From contig DASPJL010000136.1 of the NCBI GenBank assembly GCA_035628645.1, positions 1 through 41,143 on the forward strand: a stretch of DNA of 41,143 nucleotides, in the 5' to 3' direction. The notes under the pieces are model-generated. The model was given only the letters and a program-made list of their open reading frames with translations, was not told the DNA's origin and searched no databases. Position 1 is the first letter of the stretch; the number at the start of each line of letters is the position of its first letter. Source of the stretch: DASPJL01 sp035628645. Lineage in GTDB: Bacteria; Bacteroidota; Bacteroidia; Cytophagales; Cyclobacteriaceae. The position numbers were made by a program, and so were the translations under genes. Shown one piece after another: positions 24,343 through 32,627 of this stretch.

Positions 24343-26001
24343 TTACTTAATTTCTTCCTTGTTAAAATAAAAATCTTCGTTGTTGATCTTAAAGTCCTTT
24401 TCTGCGACTCCAAGTTTAATTTTTTGCCAATCGGTAGTAGGGTAAATAAACTCCATTTGTCGGGCAGAACTCAGCGTAACTTTAGCGGGCATTCTAAAAT
24501 CCTCTTCATCGGTTTTCCATCTATATTTTAGCCAGGCTTTTCTTCCCTTTTTCTCAAACTTATATTCAAGAACAGGTATTTTTGCATAGCCAAAATATTG
24601 ATCGAAAAAGTAATAAAAATCCTTTCCTGTTCTTCGATTGATATAATTTACAATATCTTTTTTGTAAACTGTCTGTAATGCAAATTCTTTTTGTATTCCC
24701 TTTAATATATCAAACCAAAGTGGGTCATTATTAATAACGTTCCTTAAAGTATTTAAAACCACAGATCCTTTTAAATACATGTCTCCGTCTCCTTCGTTAT
24801 TTACGCCATAAATCCCCATCATTGGAGAAATGTTCCTAATCCCCGACCGCTGAGCGAGCACATACTTTCTTGCCATATCCTCGCCATAGATACATGAGAC
24901 GTAGAGAGATTCCGAATAAGTGCAAAAGCTTTCGTGGATCCACATGTCGGCTATATCCGCACAACTGACATTATTGCCCCACCATTCATGCCCCGTCTCA
25001 TGGATAATTATAAAATCAAAGTCCAAACCTAATCCTGACCTGTCAGTTCCCAAATAACCTGTTAAATATCTATTGCCATAAGCTATTGCACTCTGATGTT
25101 CCATACCCAAATAGGAAGTTTCTATCAACTTAAAACCATCGCGGTAAAAAGGATATTTACCCAATGCTTCTTCATAACACTGCATCATTGGTTTTACCTG
25201 TTCAAACTGCTTTCTGGCTTTCTCAATATTGGCAGGAAGCACATAGTAGTCAAGTGTCAAAGTATCGCCATTGATATGGTAATCCCTCCAATGTGCATAG
25301 TTGGCAATATTAATCGTGACGTTGTAATTGTTAATCGGATAACTGACAAACCAGTCGAATCGAGTCCACTGATCATCAACTTCTACTCGTTTTCTTAACC
25401 TCCCGTTGGATACATTAATCAAACCTTTAGGCACCGTAGTACTGATAAGCATACTGTCCGGCTCATCGGAAAGATGGTCTTTATTTGGCCACCAGATACT
25501 TGCACCAATTCCTTCACAAGCAACACCAACCCACGGATTTCCATCTTTATCTTTTGACCATACAAAACCACCATCCCAAGGCGGCTTTTCAGCGACGATA
25601 GGATTTCCCTGATAAAAAACAGTAATTTCACCAATTGCACCTTGTTCTAATTTTTCAGGGAAATCAATAAAAACGGCATTAAACTCTCTGGTAAATCTCA
25701 GTTCTTCTCCTTTATATATTATTTTAGAAATGGCTAAATTCTCAAACAGATCCAACTGAATCTTATCAGATGGCTCCAAAACTTGGAAAACCACTTTATT
25801 GCTTCCTTCTATATATTTTGTAGCAGGATCCACTTTTATATCCAGGTGATAAAATTTAACATCAAAACAGGTTCTCAAAGGTGTAAGCATTCCCCTTAAT
25901 GAATCAGCACGGGTGAAGGTTTTGGTATTATTAACCTGTGTATAAGCTTGCAGATAAATCAGGAAGAAAAAGGATAAGAAGGATAGTATTTTAATATGCA
26001 T
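24343..26001 (-). CDS. M1-family metallopeptidase, secreted
   Basis: Zinc aminopeptidase of the gluzincin M1 family, exported by a signal peptide (residues 1-21, ending LQAYT). The N-terminal beta-sandwich (about 40-230) leads to the catalytic domain with substrate motif LGMEHQSAIAYGN (about 298-310) in the GAMEN position and the zinc site HETGHEWWGNN: His334, Glu335, His338, third ligand Glu357 in WIHESF. Downstream comes YLKGSVVLNTLRNVI and YFFDQYF. At 552 residues it lacks the long C-terminal HEAT-like domain of PepN, as many Bacteroidota M1 proteins do. It is divergent from the DUF885 gene, suggesting a shared role in peptide breakdown. Confidence 0.94.
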   Translation of the reverse strand: MHIKILSFLSFFFLIYLQAYTQVNNTKTFTRADSLRGMLTPLRTCFDVKFYHLDIKVDPATKYIEGSNKVVFQVLEPSDKIQLDLFENLAISKIIYKGEELRFTREFNAVFIDFPEKLEQGAIGEITVFYQGNPIVAEKPPWDGGFVWSKDKDGNPWVGVACEGIGASIWWPNKDHLSDEPDSMLISTTVPKGLINVSNGRLRKRVEVDDQWTRFDWFVSYPINNYNVTINIANYAHWRDYHINGDTLTLDYYVLPANIEKARKQFEQVKPMMQCYEEALGKYPFYRDGFKLIETSYLGMEHQSAIAYGNRYLTGYLGTDRSGLGLDFDFIIIHETGHEWWGNNVSCADIADMWIHESFCTYSESLYVSCIYGEDMARKYVLAQRSGIRNISPMMGIYGVNNEGDGDMYLKGSVVLNTLRNVINNDPLWFDILKGIQKEFALQTVYKKDIVNYINRRTGKDFYYFFDQYFGYAKIPVLEYKFEKKGRKAWLKYRWKTDEEDFRMPAKVTLSSARQMEFIYPTTDWQKIKLGVAEKDFKINNEDFYFNKEEIK

Positions 26002-26136
26002 AACAAAGCATTTAACTCATAAAATATTAATTTAGCTTGCATCAGCAAAGATTAGGCAAATTATTATCAATTCAAATTTGAATTCTACGTTCTAAGAAAA
26101 TCCTAACTTTAACATTCCACAAATTATTTTAACTAG

Positions 26137-27682
26137 ATGAAATCAAATATTGCCATATTCTTTTTGATCTTTTCAATGTATAGTTGTCAGAAAAAAGAGG
26201 AAACGAAATCACAGGTAAAATCCGAAAAAATGAATACAGAATTAAAATCAGTTGTAGAAAATTATTACGAGGACCGGCTTAAGTTTTTTCCATTAGATGC
26301 TACTGTAAATGGAGACAACCGTTACAACGATACGCTGCCCAATGATATTAGTGAGAGTTTCAGGTCAAAGCTTCAGGATTTTTACCAAAACAATTTAACC
26401 TTACTTAACAATATCAATAGCCAGGAGTTAAGCGATCAGGACTTACTAACCTATGAGATTCTTAAAAGAGAAATCACTATTGCTCTTGAAGGACTCGAAT
26501 TTAATGATCATTATATGCCTATCCAGCAATTTTGGGGAACAGCGCTTACCTTCCCCCAGTTAGGCTCAGGGCAGAGCAGTCAACCTTTTAAAACTCCTGA
26601 AGATTATGAAAACTTTTTAGGAAGAATAGATGATTTCTCTGTTTGGGCTGATACGGCAATAGGCAATATGAAAAAAGGACTTGCTTCAAAAGAAACATTT
26701 CCCAAAGTACTTATGGAAAAAGTGCTTCCTCAATTTAAGGCTATGGTGGTGGATGACCCTAAAAAAAGTCTTTTCTACGAACCCATTAAAAATCTGCCGA
26801 ATTCTTTCACTGCAGAAGATAAAGAAAGAATAACCTTTGCTTATTTCAAAGCCATCAAGGATAAAGTAATTCCCGCTTATAAAAGGCTGCATGATTTTAT
26901 AAAGACGGAATACATTCCCCAAACCCGAACTTCTACCGGCTTTTTCGATATTCCAAATGGAAAAGAGCGGTATGACTACTGGATAAAATATTGGACTACC
27001 ACCAATCTTTCTGCAAATGAAATCTATGAAATCGGGCTAGAAGAAGTGGCAAGGATCAGAAGTGAAATGGAAAAGGTAAGGGAGCAGGTTGGTTTTAAAG
27101 GAGATTTGAAAGCTTTTTTTGAACATGTAAATACAGACCCAAAATTCAAACCTTTTAAAACGGATGAAGAAGTGATCAATGCTTTTAAAAATATTGAACA
27201 AAAGATGCAGCCTCAACTAAAAAAGCTTTTCAGCATGGTTCCTAAAACAAAATTTGAGGTTCGCCAAACAGAAGAGTTTAGGGAAGCTTCGGCCAGTGCG
27301 GAATATATGCAGGGAACACCGGATGGATCCAGACCTGGAATATTTTATGTCCCCAAGATTGGTAGTGGATGTGGGAATGCACACAAAGGGATGGACAAGA
27401 GAAAAGGCAATTCAATATATGAGAGCGAACGAAGCCATTTCGGAGCAGGATGCAACTGCTGAAATTGAAAGGTATATGGCCATTCCTGGTCAGGCTTTGT
27501 CTTATAAAATTGGCCAGTTAAAAATAATGGAACTTAGAAAAAAAGCTGAAAAGGAACTCGGGACCAAATTTGACATTGCTGCATTTCATCAGGAAGTATT
27601 AAAAGATGGAGTGCTGCCGTTGGAAATTTTTGAAAAGAAAATGGATAAATGGATTAAGATAAATAAAGAAACAAGCATTTGA
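26137..27682 (+). pseudogene. DUF885 peptidase-like lipoprotein gene with internal deletion and frameshift
   Basis: The reading frame from ATG 26137 encodes a lipoprotein signal (SMYSCQKKEE, Cys17) and the DUF885 N-terminal two thirds, through IGLEEVARIRSEME and YMQGTPDGSRPGIFYV (to about 27350). The C-terminal part, RLVVDVGMHTKGWTREKAIQYM to the stop at 27682, continues in the +1 frame from about 27356. In intact family members these segments are separated by about 90 residues containing the zinc motif HExPGHH and the EGWALY segment. Those are absent here on any frame, so a block of roughly 260 bases has been lost and the frame disrupted. The first frame alone would give 441 residues with an unrelated tail. 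It should be catalytically dead. An assembly error remains possible. Confidence 0.85.
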
Positions 27683-27689
27683 GGCCTTT

Positions 27690-27738
27690 AGTGATGACAT
27701 CCCTCATTTTAAAAATAACATCAAGGGATGTCATCGCT
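27690..27738. repeat. Hairpin repeat, copy 2
   Basis: AGTGATGACATCCCT (27690-27704) pairs with AGGGATGTCATCGCT (27724-27738) with one G-T pair. It shares its arms with the hairpin at 24263-24323. It starts 8 bases after the DUF885 stop codon, a position that suits a transcription terminator. Confidence 0.85.
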
Positions 27739-27827
27739 TTGCAGACGCTTAAATAAATCTTTCCATATACAACAAAACGAGGATTCACTTATGAGAATTA
27801 GACTGTTTTTAATAGTTTAGTTGCTTT

Positions 27828-27835
27828 TAATTTTG
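27828..27835 (+). promoter_or_regulatory. Possible promoter -7 box of the DAACS symporter gene
   Basis: TAATTTTG fits TAnnTTTG and lies 18 bases before the ATG at 27854. The expected -33 TTTG is only poorly matched by a TTTTT run upstream. Tentative. Confidence 0.35.
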
Positions 27836-27853
27836 CCCTTTTAACTAAACTAG

Positions 27854-29251
27854 ATGGTTTCAAAGCTTTTCTCACCCTTTTTGATTTTCATTGCCATATC
27901 CGTAGTTGCACTGATTTCTGCGCTTGACATATTTAAAATTGTTCCCATTCCGGCAGTTTTATTGGCAGGTCTAAGGTGGATGATTCTGGTGATTTTAATA
28001 GGATATGCAGTAAAAAAGAAATCGTTGACCACCTGGATCTTAGTCAGTATGCTACTGGGTGCAGAAGTAGGACATGATTTTCCAGCCTTTTCACAGAATC
28101 TAAAAGTCATTTCCCAGGTCTTCCTTAAAATGATCAAAGCCATTATTGCGCCTTTGTTATTTGGCACCCTTGTTTTTGGAATTGCGGGACATTCGGATTT
28201 AAAGCAAGTAGGAAGAATGGGCTGGAAATCCATTCTTTATTTTGAAGTTGTAACTACGGTAGCTCTGTTTATAGGTCTTATTGCCATAAACTATACAGAA
28301 GCCGGAAAAGGGATTATAATTCCCGATGCCATTCATGAAGAGGAAATTACAATGCCAGAGGAACAGACATGGCAGGAAGTTATTCTACACGTCTTCCCTG
28401 AAAACATTGCCCAATCTGTTGCTGAGGGACAAGTACTTCAGGTGGTCGTTTTTAGTATTCTTTTTGGCGTTGGCCTGGCAATGGTGAAAGAAAAACATCG
28501 AATGCCTATGTTAAATTTTGTAGAAAGTTTATCGGAGGTAATGTTTAAATTCACTCAGGTCGTAATGTATTTTGCCCCATTCGCAGTATTTGCTGCTATT
28601 GCTTTTACGGTCGGCCATATGGGGATAGGTATCCTCCAAAACCTCCTTACTTTACTAGTGACCCTTTACCTGGCGCTTTTGGCCTTTTTAATTTTGGTTT
28701 TGCTTCCAATTGCGCTAATCATAAGACTTCCGATTATTAAATTTCTAAAAGCAGTTTCAGAACCGGTTTCGCTTGCTTTTGCTACCACCAGCTCGGAGGC
28801 AGCCCTTCCAAAAGCAATGTCAGCGATGGAATCTATTGGAGTTCCAAGGAAAATTGTAGCCTTTGTAATGCCTACGGGATATAGTTTCAACCTTGATGGC
28901 ACCACACTTTATCTGTCGTTAGCCACAATCTTTGTGGCTCAGGCTGCCAAAATAGACTTAAGTATTGGTCAACAACTGATTATAGTTTTTACATTAATGC
29001 TTACCAGTAAAGGTGTAGCCGGAGTACCCAGAGCCTCCCTGGTAATTTTATTAGGAACAGCGGTATCCTTTGGCCTTCCTACCTGGCCTATTTTTATTAT
29101 CCTTGGAATAGATGAACTAATGGACATGGCCCGAACGTCCGTTAATGTTGTAGGAAATTGCCTTGCTTCTGCCGTAATTGCCAGATGGGAAGGTGAATTT
29201 CATCCTGAAAAAGTAAGCGAGGGACCAGTGAGTAGTGAATTGGATGAATAA
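27854..29251 (+). CDS. Dicarboxylate/amino acid:cation symporter (DAACS, SLC1-like)
   Basis: Sodium- or proton-coupled transporter of glutamate, aspartate or C4-dicarboxylates in the inner membrane. The 465-residue product has about eight helices plus the two re-entrant hairpins: the serine-rich hairpin 1 motif FATTSSEAALPKAMSAM (about residues 312-328) and hairpin 2 SKGVAGVPRASLVIL (about 389-403). The helix-7 motif is GYSFNLDGTTLYLSLATIFVAQA, where NMDGT of many members is NLDGT, and the helix-8 motif DELMDMARTSVNVVGNCLASAVIARWEG holds substrate-binding Asp and Asn. Residues 1-60 carry two extra N-terminal hydrophobic segments (FLIFIAISVVALISALDIF and PAVLLAGLRWMILVILIGYAV). Substrate preference cannot be settled by eye. 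Confidence 0.93.
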   Translation: MVSKLFSPFLIFIAISVVALISALDIFKIVPIPAVLLAGLRWMILVILIGYAVKKKSLTTWILVSMLLGAEVGHDFPAFSQNLKVISQVFLKMIKAIIAPLLFGTLVFGIAGHSDLKQVGRMGWKSILYFEVVTTVALFIGLIAINYTEAGKGIIIPDAIHEEEITMPEEQTWQEVILHVFPENIAQSVAEGQVLQVVVFSILFGVGLAMVKEKHRMPMLNFVESLSEVMFKFTQVVMYFAPFAVFAAIAFTVGHMGIGILQNLLTLLVTLYLALLAFLILVLLPIALIIRLPIIKFLKAVSEPVSLAFATTSSEAALPKAMSAMESIGVPRKIVAFVMPTGYSFNLDGTTLYLSLATIFVAQAAKIDLSIGQQLIIVFTLMLTSKGVAGVPRASLVILLGTAVSFGLPTWPIFIILGIDELMDMARTSVNVVGNCLASAVIARWEGEFHPEKVSEGPVSSELDE

Positions 29252-29370
29252 GGAGCTATCAGCAATAAGCGATCAGAAAAAAACTTGGTTTTATCACTTT
29301 TCATTTTAACCAACTCCTTTCTCATGCCTCAAAAACAGAATATCTTTTACAAATTTTTCCATTTTCCCCG

Positions 29371-29401
29371 TTTGCATTAACTAAATATTAACTTACCTTT
29401 G
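29371..29401 (+). promoter_or_regulatory. Consensus Bacteroidota promoter of atpDC
   Basis: TTTG at 29371-29374, a 19-base spacer, and TACCTTTG at 29394-29401 match the primary sigma consensus TTTG-N19-TAnnTTTG in full. Transcription would start around 29408, giving a leader of about 40 bases. This is the best promoter in the window. Confidence 0.8.
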
Positions 29402-29450
29402 CAGTCGCAAAATTTTAATCATTCCTATCTAATATATACTATAAAGTACA

Positions 29451-30977
29451 ATGGCAAACGTAATGTCAGAAAAGCGAAACGTTGGAAAGATCACCCAAGT
29501 GATTGGACCCGTGGTAGACGTGAGCTTTGAGGATCAAAATTCTAAATTACCTAACATCCTGGATGCTTTGGTGGTAACCAAAGCAAACGGAGCTACCATT
29601 ATTTTAGAGTGTCAACAGCACCTTGGTGAAGACCGGGTTCGAACCATTGCAATGGATGGAACTGAAGGACTTTACCGTGGAATGGATGTAGTAGATACAG
29701 GATCACCAATCCAAATGCCTATTGGAGACGACATAAAAGGTAGATTATTTAACGTTGTCGGTGAAGCCATTGATGGTATAAAACAACCTCAAGGTCTGAA
29801 AACCTTGCCTATTCACAGACCTTCTCCTCGTTTTGAAGACCTTTCAACTTCAAGTGAAGTACTTTATACCGGGATTAAAGTAATTGACCTTTTAGAGCCA
29901 TATGTAAAAGGTGGAAAAATTGGTCTTTTCGGTGGTGCCGGAGTAGGTAAAACCGTATTGATCCAGGAACTTATAAACAACATTGCTAAAGCTTACGCTG
30001 GACTTTCTGTATTTGCAGGTGTAGGTGAAAGAACTCGTGAAGGAAATGACCTGCTTCGTGAAATGATCGAATCCGGAATTGTAAAATATGGTGATGCTTT
30101 CAAACATTCCATGGAAGAAGGAGGATGGGATCTATCTAAAGTAGACCATAAAGCATTAGAGCAGTCTCAGGCAACCTTTATATTTGGCCAAATGAATGAG
30201 CCTCCCGGAGCAAGGGCAAGAGTTGCGCTTTCAGGATTAACAGTCGCTGAATATTTCAGAGATGGAGATGATGAAGGACAGGGAAGAGATATTTTATTCT
30301 TTATTGATAATATATTCAGGTTTACACAAGCAGGTTCTGAAGTATCGGCGCTTCTTGGTCGTATGCCTTCAGCCGTAGGTTATCAACCCACTCTTGCTAC
30401 TGAAATGGGTGCTATGCAAGAGCGAATTGCTTCTACTAAACGTGGATCGATTACTTCTGTACAAGCTGTATATGTACCGGCGGATGACTTAACTGACCCG
30501 GCACCAGCAACAACGTTTGCTCACTTAGATGCCACTACAGTACTTTCAAGAAAAATTGCTGAGCTTGGTATTTATCCTGCTGTAGATCCATTGGACTCCA
30601 CATCAAGAATTCTAAGTGCGGAAGTGCTTGGCGATGAACATTATAATACAGCGCAAAGAGTTAAAGAATTATTACAAAGATATAAGGAGCTTCAAGATAT
30701 CATCGCTATTCTTGGAATGGACGAACTTTCTGAAGACGACAAACTTGTTGTTCACAGAGCAAGGAGAGTTCAACGATTCTTATCTCAACCGTTCCATGTT
30801 GCCGAGCAGTTTACAGGATTAAAAGGAGTGCTTGTAGATATTAAAGAAACCATCAAAGGCTTTAATATGATCATGGACGGCGAAATGGATGAATACCCTG
30901 AAGCAGCTTTCAACCTTGTGGGTACCATCGACCAAGCCAAAGAAAAAGGAGAAAGATTAATGGCGGAAGCCAAATAA
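29451..30977 (+). CDS. atpD: F0F1 ATP synthase subunit beta
   Basis: Catalytic subunit of F1, forming ATP with subunit alpha at the membrane. The 508-residue product has the P-loop GGAGVGKTVLIQEL (about 162-175), GERTREGNDL, the Walker B region DILFFIDNIFRFTQAGSEVSALLGRMPSAVGYQPTLA (about 280-316) and the DELSEDDKLVVHRARR C-terminal motif. It is paired only with atpC; the other F1Fo genes are elsewhere, as is usual in this phylum. Use of codons is typical for a highly expressed gene. It is preceded by the consensus promoter at 29371-29401. Confidence 0.99.
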   Translation: MANVMSEKRNVGKITQVIGPVVDVSFEDQNSKLPNILDALVVTKANGATIILECQQHLGEDRVRTIAMDGTEGLYRGMDVVDTGSPIQMPIGDDIKGRLFNVVGEAIDGIKQPQGLKTLPIHRPSPRFEDLSTSSEVLYTGIKVIDLLEPYVKGGKIGLFGGAGVGKTVLIQELINNIAKAYAGLSVFAGVGERTREGNDLLREMIESGIVKYGDAFKHSMEEGGWDLSKVDHKALEQSQATFIFGQMNEPPGARARVALSGLTVAEYFRDGDDEGQGRDILFFIDNIFRFTQAGSEVSALLGRMPSAVGYQPTLATEMGAMQERIASTKRGSITSVQAVYVPADDLTDPAPATTFAHLDATTVLSRKIAELGIYPAVDPLDSTSRILSAEVLGDEHYNTAQRVKELLQRYKELQDIIAILGMDELSEDDKLVVHRARRVQRFLSQPFHVAEQFTGLKGVLVDIKETIKGFNMIMDGEMDEYPEAAFNLVGTIDQAKEKGERLMAEAK

Positions 30978-30993
30978 TTAATTGATTTGATAG

Positions 30994-31024
30994 TGTGCTG
31001 ATGTGTTATAAGCTCATCAGCACA
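30994..31024. repeat. Hairpin between atpD and atpC
   Basis: TGTGCTGATG (30994-31003) pairs with CATCAGCACA (31015-31024). The surrounding words (CAGCACATCAATAATTAGCACAT) repeat the theme in degenerate form, as in other short intergenic repeats of this phylum. Lacking a T-run it is unlikely to stop transcription; it may set the ratio of beta to epsilon by RNA processing. Confidence 0.6.
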
Positions 31025-31046
31025 TCAATAATTAGCACATTTAACT

Positions 31047-31289
31047 ATGTATTTAGAAGTTATAACACCTGACAAAAGGCTATTCGAAGGAGAAGTTACG
31101 GCGGTTCAACTTCCTGGAACGGCTGGTTCATTTGAAGTTTTGAATAATCATGCACCTTTGATCAGTACTTTGGAAGCAGGTTCAGTGAGAGTAAAAAACA
31201 GTCAGGGAGAAGTAAAAATCCCTGTAACCGGAGGTTTGGTAGAAGTTTTAAATAACAAAGTAACAGTCCTTGCTTCTACTGCTGTTTAA
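31047..31289 (+). CDS. atpC: F0F1 ATP synthase subunit epsilon (short form)
   Basis: Central-stalk subunit of F1. The 80-residue protein covers only the N-terminal beta-sandwich: MYLEVITPDKRLFEGEVTAVQLPGTAGSFEVLNNHAPLISTLEAGSVRVK, ending VEVLNNKVTVLASTAV. The C-terminal helical hairpin that inhibits ATP hydrolysis in E. coli and Bacillus is absent, a known short type in Bacteroidota. It starts 69 bases after atpD and ends 26 bases before a terminator, completing a two-gene operon. Confidence 0.97.
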   Translation: MYLEVITPDKRLFEGEVTAVQLPGTAGSFEVLNNHAPLISTLEAGSVRVKNSQGEVKIPVTGGLVEVLNNKVTVLASTAV

Positions 31290-31315
31290 AAAAATCTAAT
31301 TATCATATTTGCAAT

Positions 31316-31345
31316 AAAAAGCCGCATACATCAAGCGGCTTTTTC
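31316..31345. terminator. Terminator of atpDC, overlapping the GT87 stop codon
   Basis: AAAAAGCCGC (31316-31325) pairs with GCGGCTTTTT (31335-31344) across a 9-base loop. It ends the plus-strand atpDC transcript. The last codons and stop of the convergent glycosyltransferase gene (31331 onwards) lie in the loop and right arm, so the same bases serve as coding sequence and terminator. Confidence 0.88.
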
Positions 31346-32533
31346 TTCTTCTAATATATTCATATCTATAAAATTCTGATCGTCTTTGCTCTTATAATTT
31401 ATATTATAGGTCTTCAGCCTAAGTTTAATATTTAAGTAAACAATCAGAGAAAAAGAAAGGGTTAAAATTGACAAGTTTGCTATTCCTCTTGAAATTACTT
31501 TACCAGATACATCATACATAGAAAGAGGGATTATGAGCAGCGCAGTTATAAGGCCTATCTTAGCAGCTAAAGGAAGCCGGTCAAAATAAACAAATAATAA
31601 TTGAATGCTTAAAAGGCCGGTAGTAAGTTGATAAAACCATCCCTGCGGAGAAAAGAGGGGAATAAGCGTCAACAAAATAGCGCCATCCATTAGAATAGTT
31701 TCTTTTTCCAGAGCTCGTTTTTTCCCTGCAAAAAATAGAAAAATAGCGTATACAATAAGAATGGTAACTACTGCAAAAAATTTAGCATGAGTTAGGTCTG
31801 ATAGATATTTTGCATAAAAGGACCATATTGAAACATTGTCAATGCTTTTATACAATTCATCGCTTGTTGTATTTAAAAGTTGAAAACAGGAGTGGTAAAC
31901 CTCTATCCCTCCTTGCAGACCAAAAACAACAAAAGGCGAAAAAAGCCCCATTACCAGTATTATAAAGGAAAATAAAAAAGCCTTGTAATTTCTACTGATT
32001 AAAAAGTAGGGTAGGAAAATTAACGTGTAGGGCTTTATCAAAATAGATAATCCTAAAAATATACCTGCTTTTCTTTCCTTTCCATTGATCAATTGTTCAA
32101 TGGTTAGAAGTACCAACAGCACCATAAGCATATTCATCTGGCCAAGTAAAAGTCCTCTTACTAAATAAAGTGAGAAGAGTATGAATAAACCATAAAAAAG
32201 CTTATAGTCATAATGCCCTCTGACCAGTTTGATGGACTTATATAAAACTAAAAAAATTAAAATGGTATTTAGAAAGTACCAAATGATGATGGCTACTTCC
32301 ACAGAATCTATAATGCCAAAGATGGAAAAGATGAGAGCTGTAACAGGCAGGTACTTAAATTCCAATTTATCTGTCACATTATAAACATTTTCCCCTGACA
32401 GCACCCTTTCCCCTGTAAGATAATAAACTCTAAAATCACTCATCTCAATAGGGTATTTGATAAGAAAGAGCGCAAAGCTGACGGCCAAAAAAATTAAAAA
32501 ATCTCTTGTAAGCGCCTTATTGTTTTCGGTCAT
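31331..32533 (-). CDS. GT87-type membrane glycosyltransferase (DUF2029)
   Basis: Polytopic membrane protein of 400 residues with about ten helices, matching the GT87/DUF2029 polyprenyl-phosphate-sugar-dependent mannosyltransferase type. Signatures are SDFRVYYLTGERVLSGENVYN in the first periplasmic loop (the acidic SDF...YY motif holds the presumed catalytic Asp at about residue 32), FKYLPVTALIF, GRKAGIFLGLSILIKPYTLIFLPYFL and ILLTLIPLFSPQGWFYQL. The C-terminus is short and acidic (ILEEEKAA), partly encoded by the atpDC terminator. Likely adds a sugar to a lipid, glycan or protein on the outer face of the inner membrane; acceptor unknown. Confidence 0.82.
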   Translation of the reverse strand: MTENNKALTRDFLIFLAVSFALFLIKYPIEMSDFRVYYLTGERVLSGENVYNVTDKLEFKYLPVTALIFSIFGIIDSVEVAIIIWYFLNTILIFLVLYKSIKLVRGHYDYKLFYGLFILFSLYLVRGLLLGQMNMLMVLLVLLTIEQLINGKERKAGIFLGLSILIKPYTLIFLPYFLISRNYKAFLFSFIILVMGLFSPFVVFGLQGGIEVYHSCFQLLNTTSDELYKSIDNVSIWSFYAKYLSDLTHAKFFAVVTILIVYAIFLFFAGKKRALEKETILMDGAILLTLIPLFSPQGWFYQLTTGLLSIQLLFVYFDRLPLAAKIGLITALLIIPLSMYDVSGKVISRGIANLSILTLSFSLIVYLNIKLRLKTYNINYKSKDDQNFIDMNILEEEKAA

Positions 32534-32560
32534 AATAAATAGAAAATCCAGGGGGAATTA

Positions 32561-32596
32561 AACAAAAAGCCGATTCAGAATTACCTGAACGGCTTT
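32561..32596 (-). terminator. Intrinsic terminator of the dxr-rseP transcript
   Basis: Read on the minus strand, AAAGCCGTTCAG pairs with CTGAATCGGCTTT (one bulged base) across a 6-base loop and is followed by TTGTTT. It lies about 30 bases after the rseP stop and ends that transcript before the GT87 gene. Confidence 0.8.
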
Positions 32597-32627
32597 CGAT
32601 ATAGCTATAAATCTAAATATTCTATAA

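Noticed and set aside
27300..27400. Programmed frameshift in the DUF885 gene.
   Set aside because: No slippery sequence is evident, and a frameshift cannot explain the absence of about 90 conserved residues; a deletion explains both.
24263..27738. Block flanked by hairpins as a composite transposon.
   Set aside because: No transposase, no target-site duplication seen, and the enclosed genes are ordinary chromosomal peptidases; the hairpins are more easily read as dispersed repeats.
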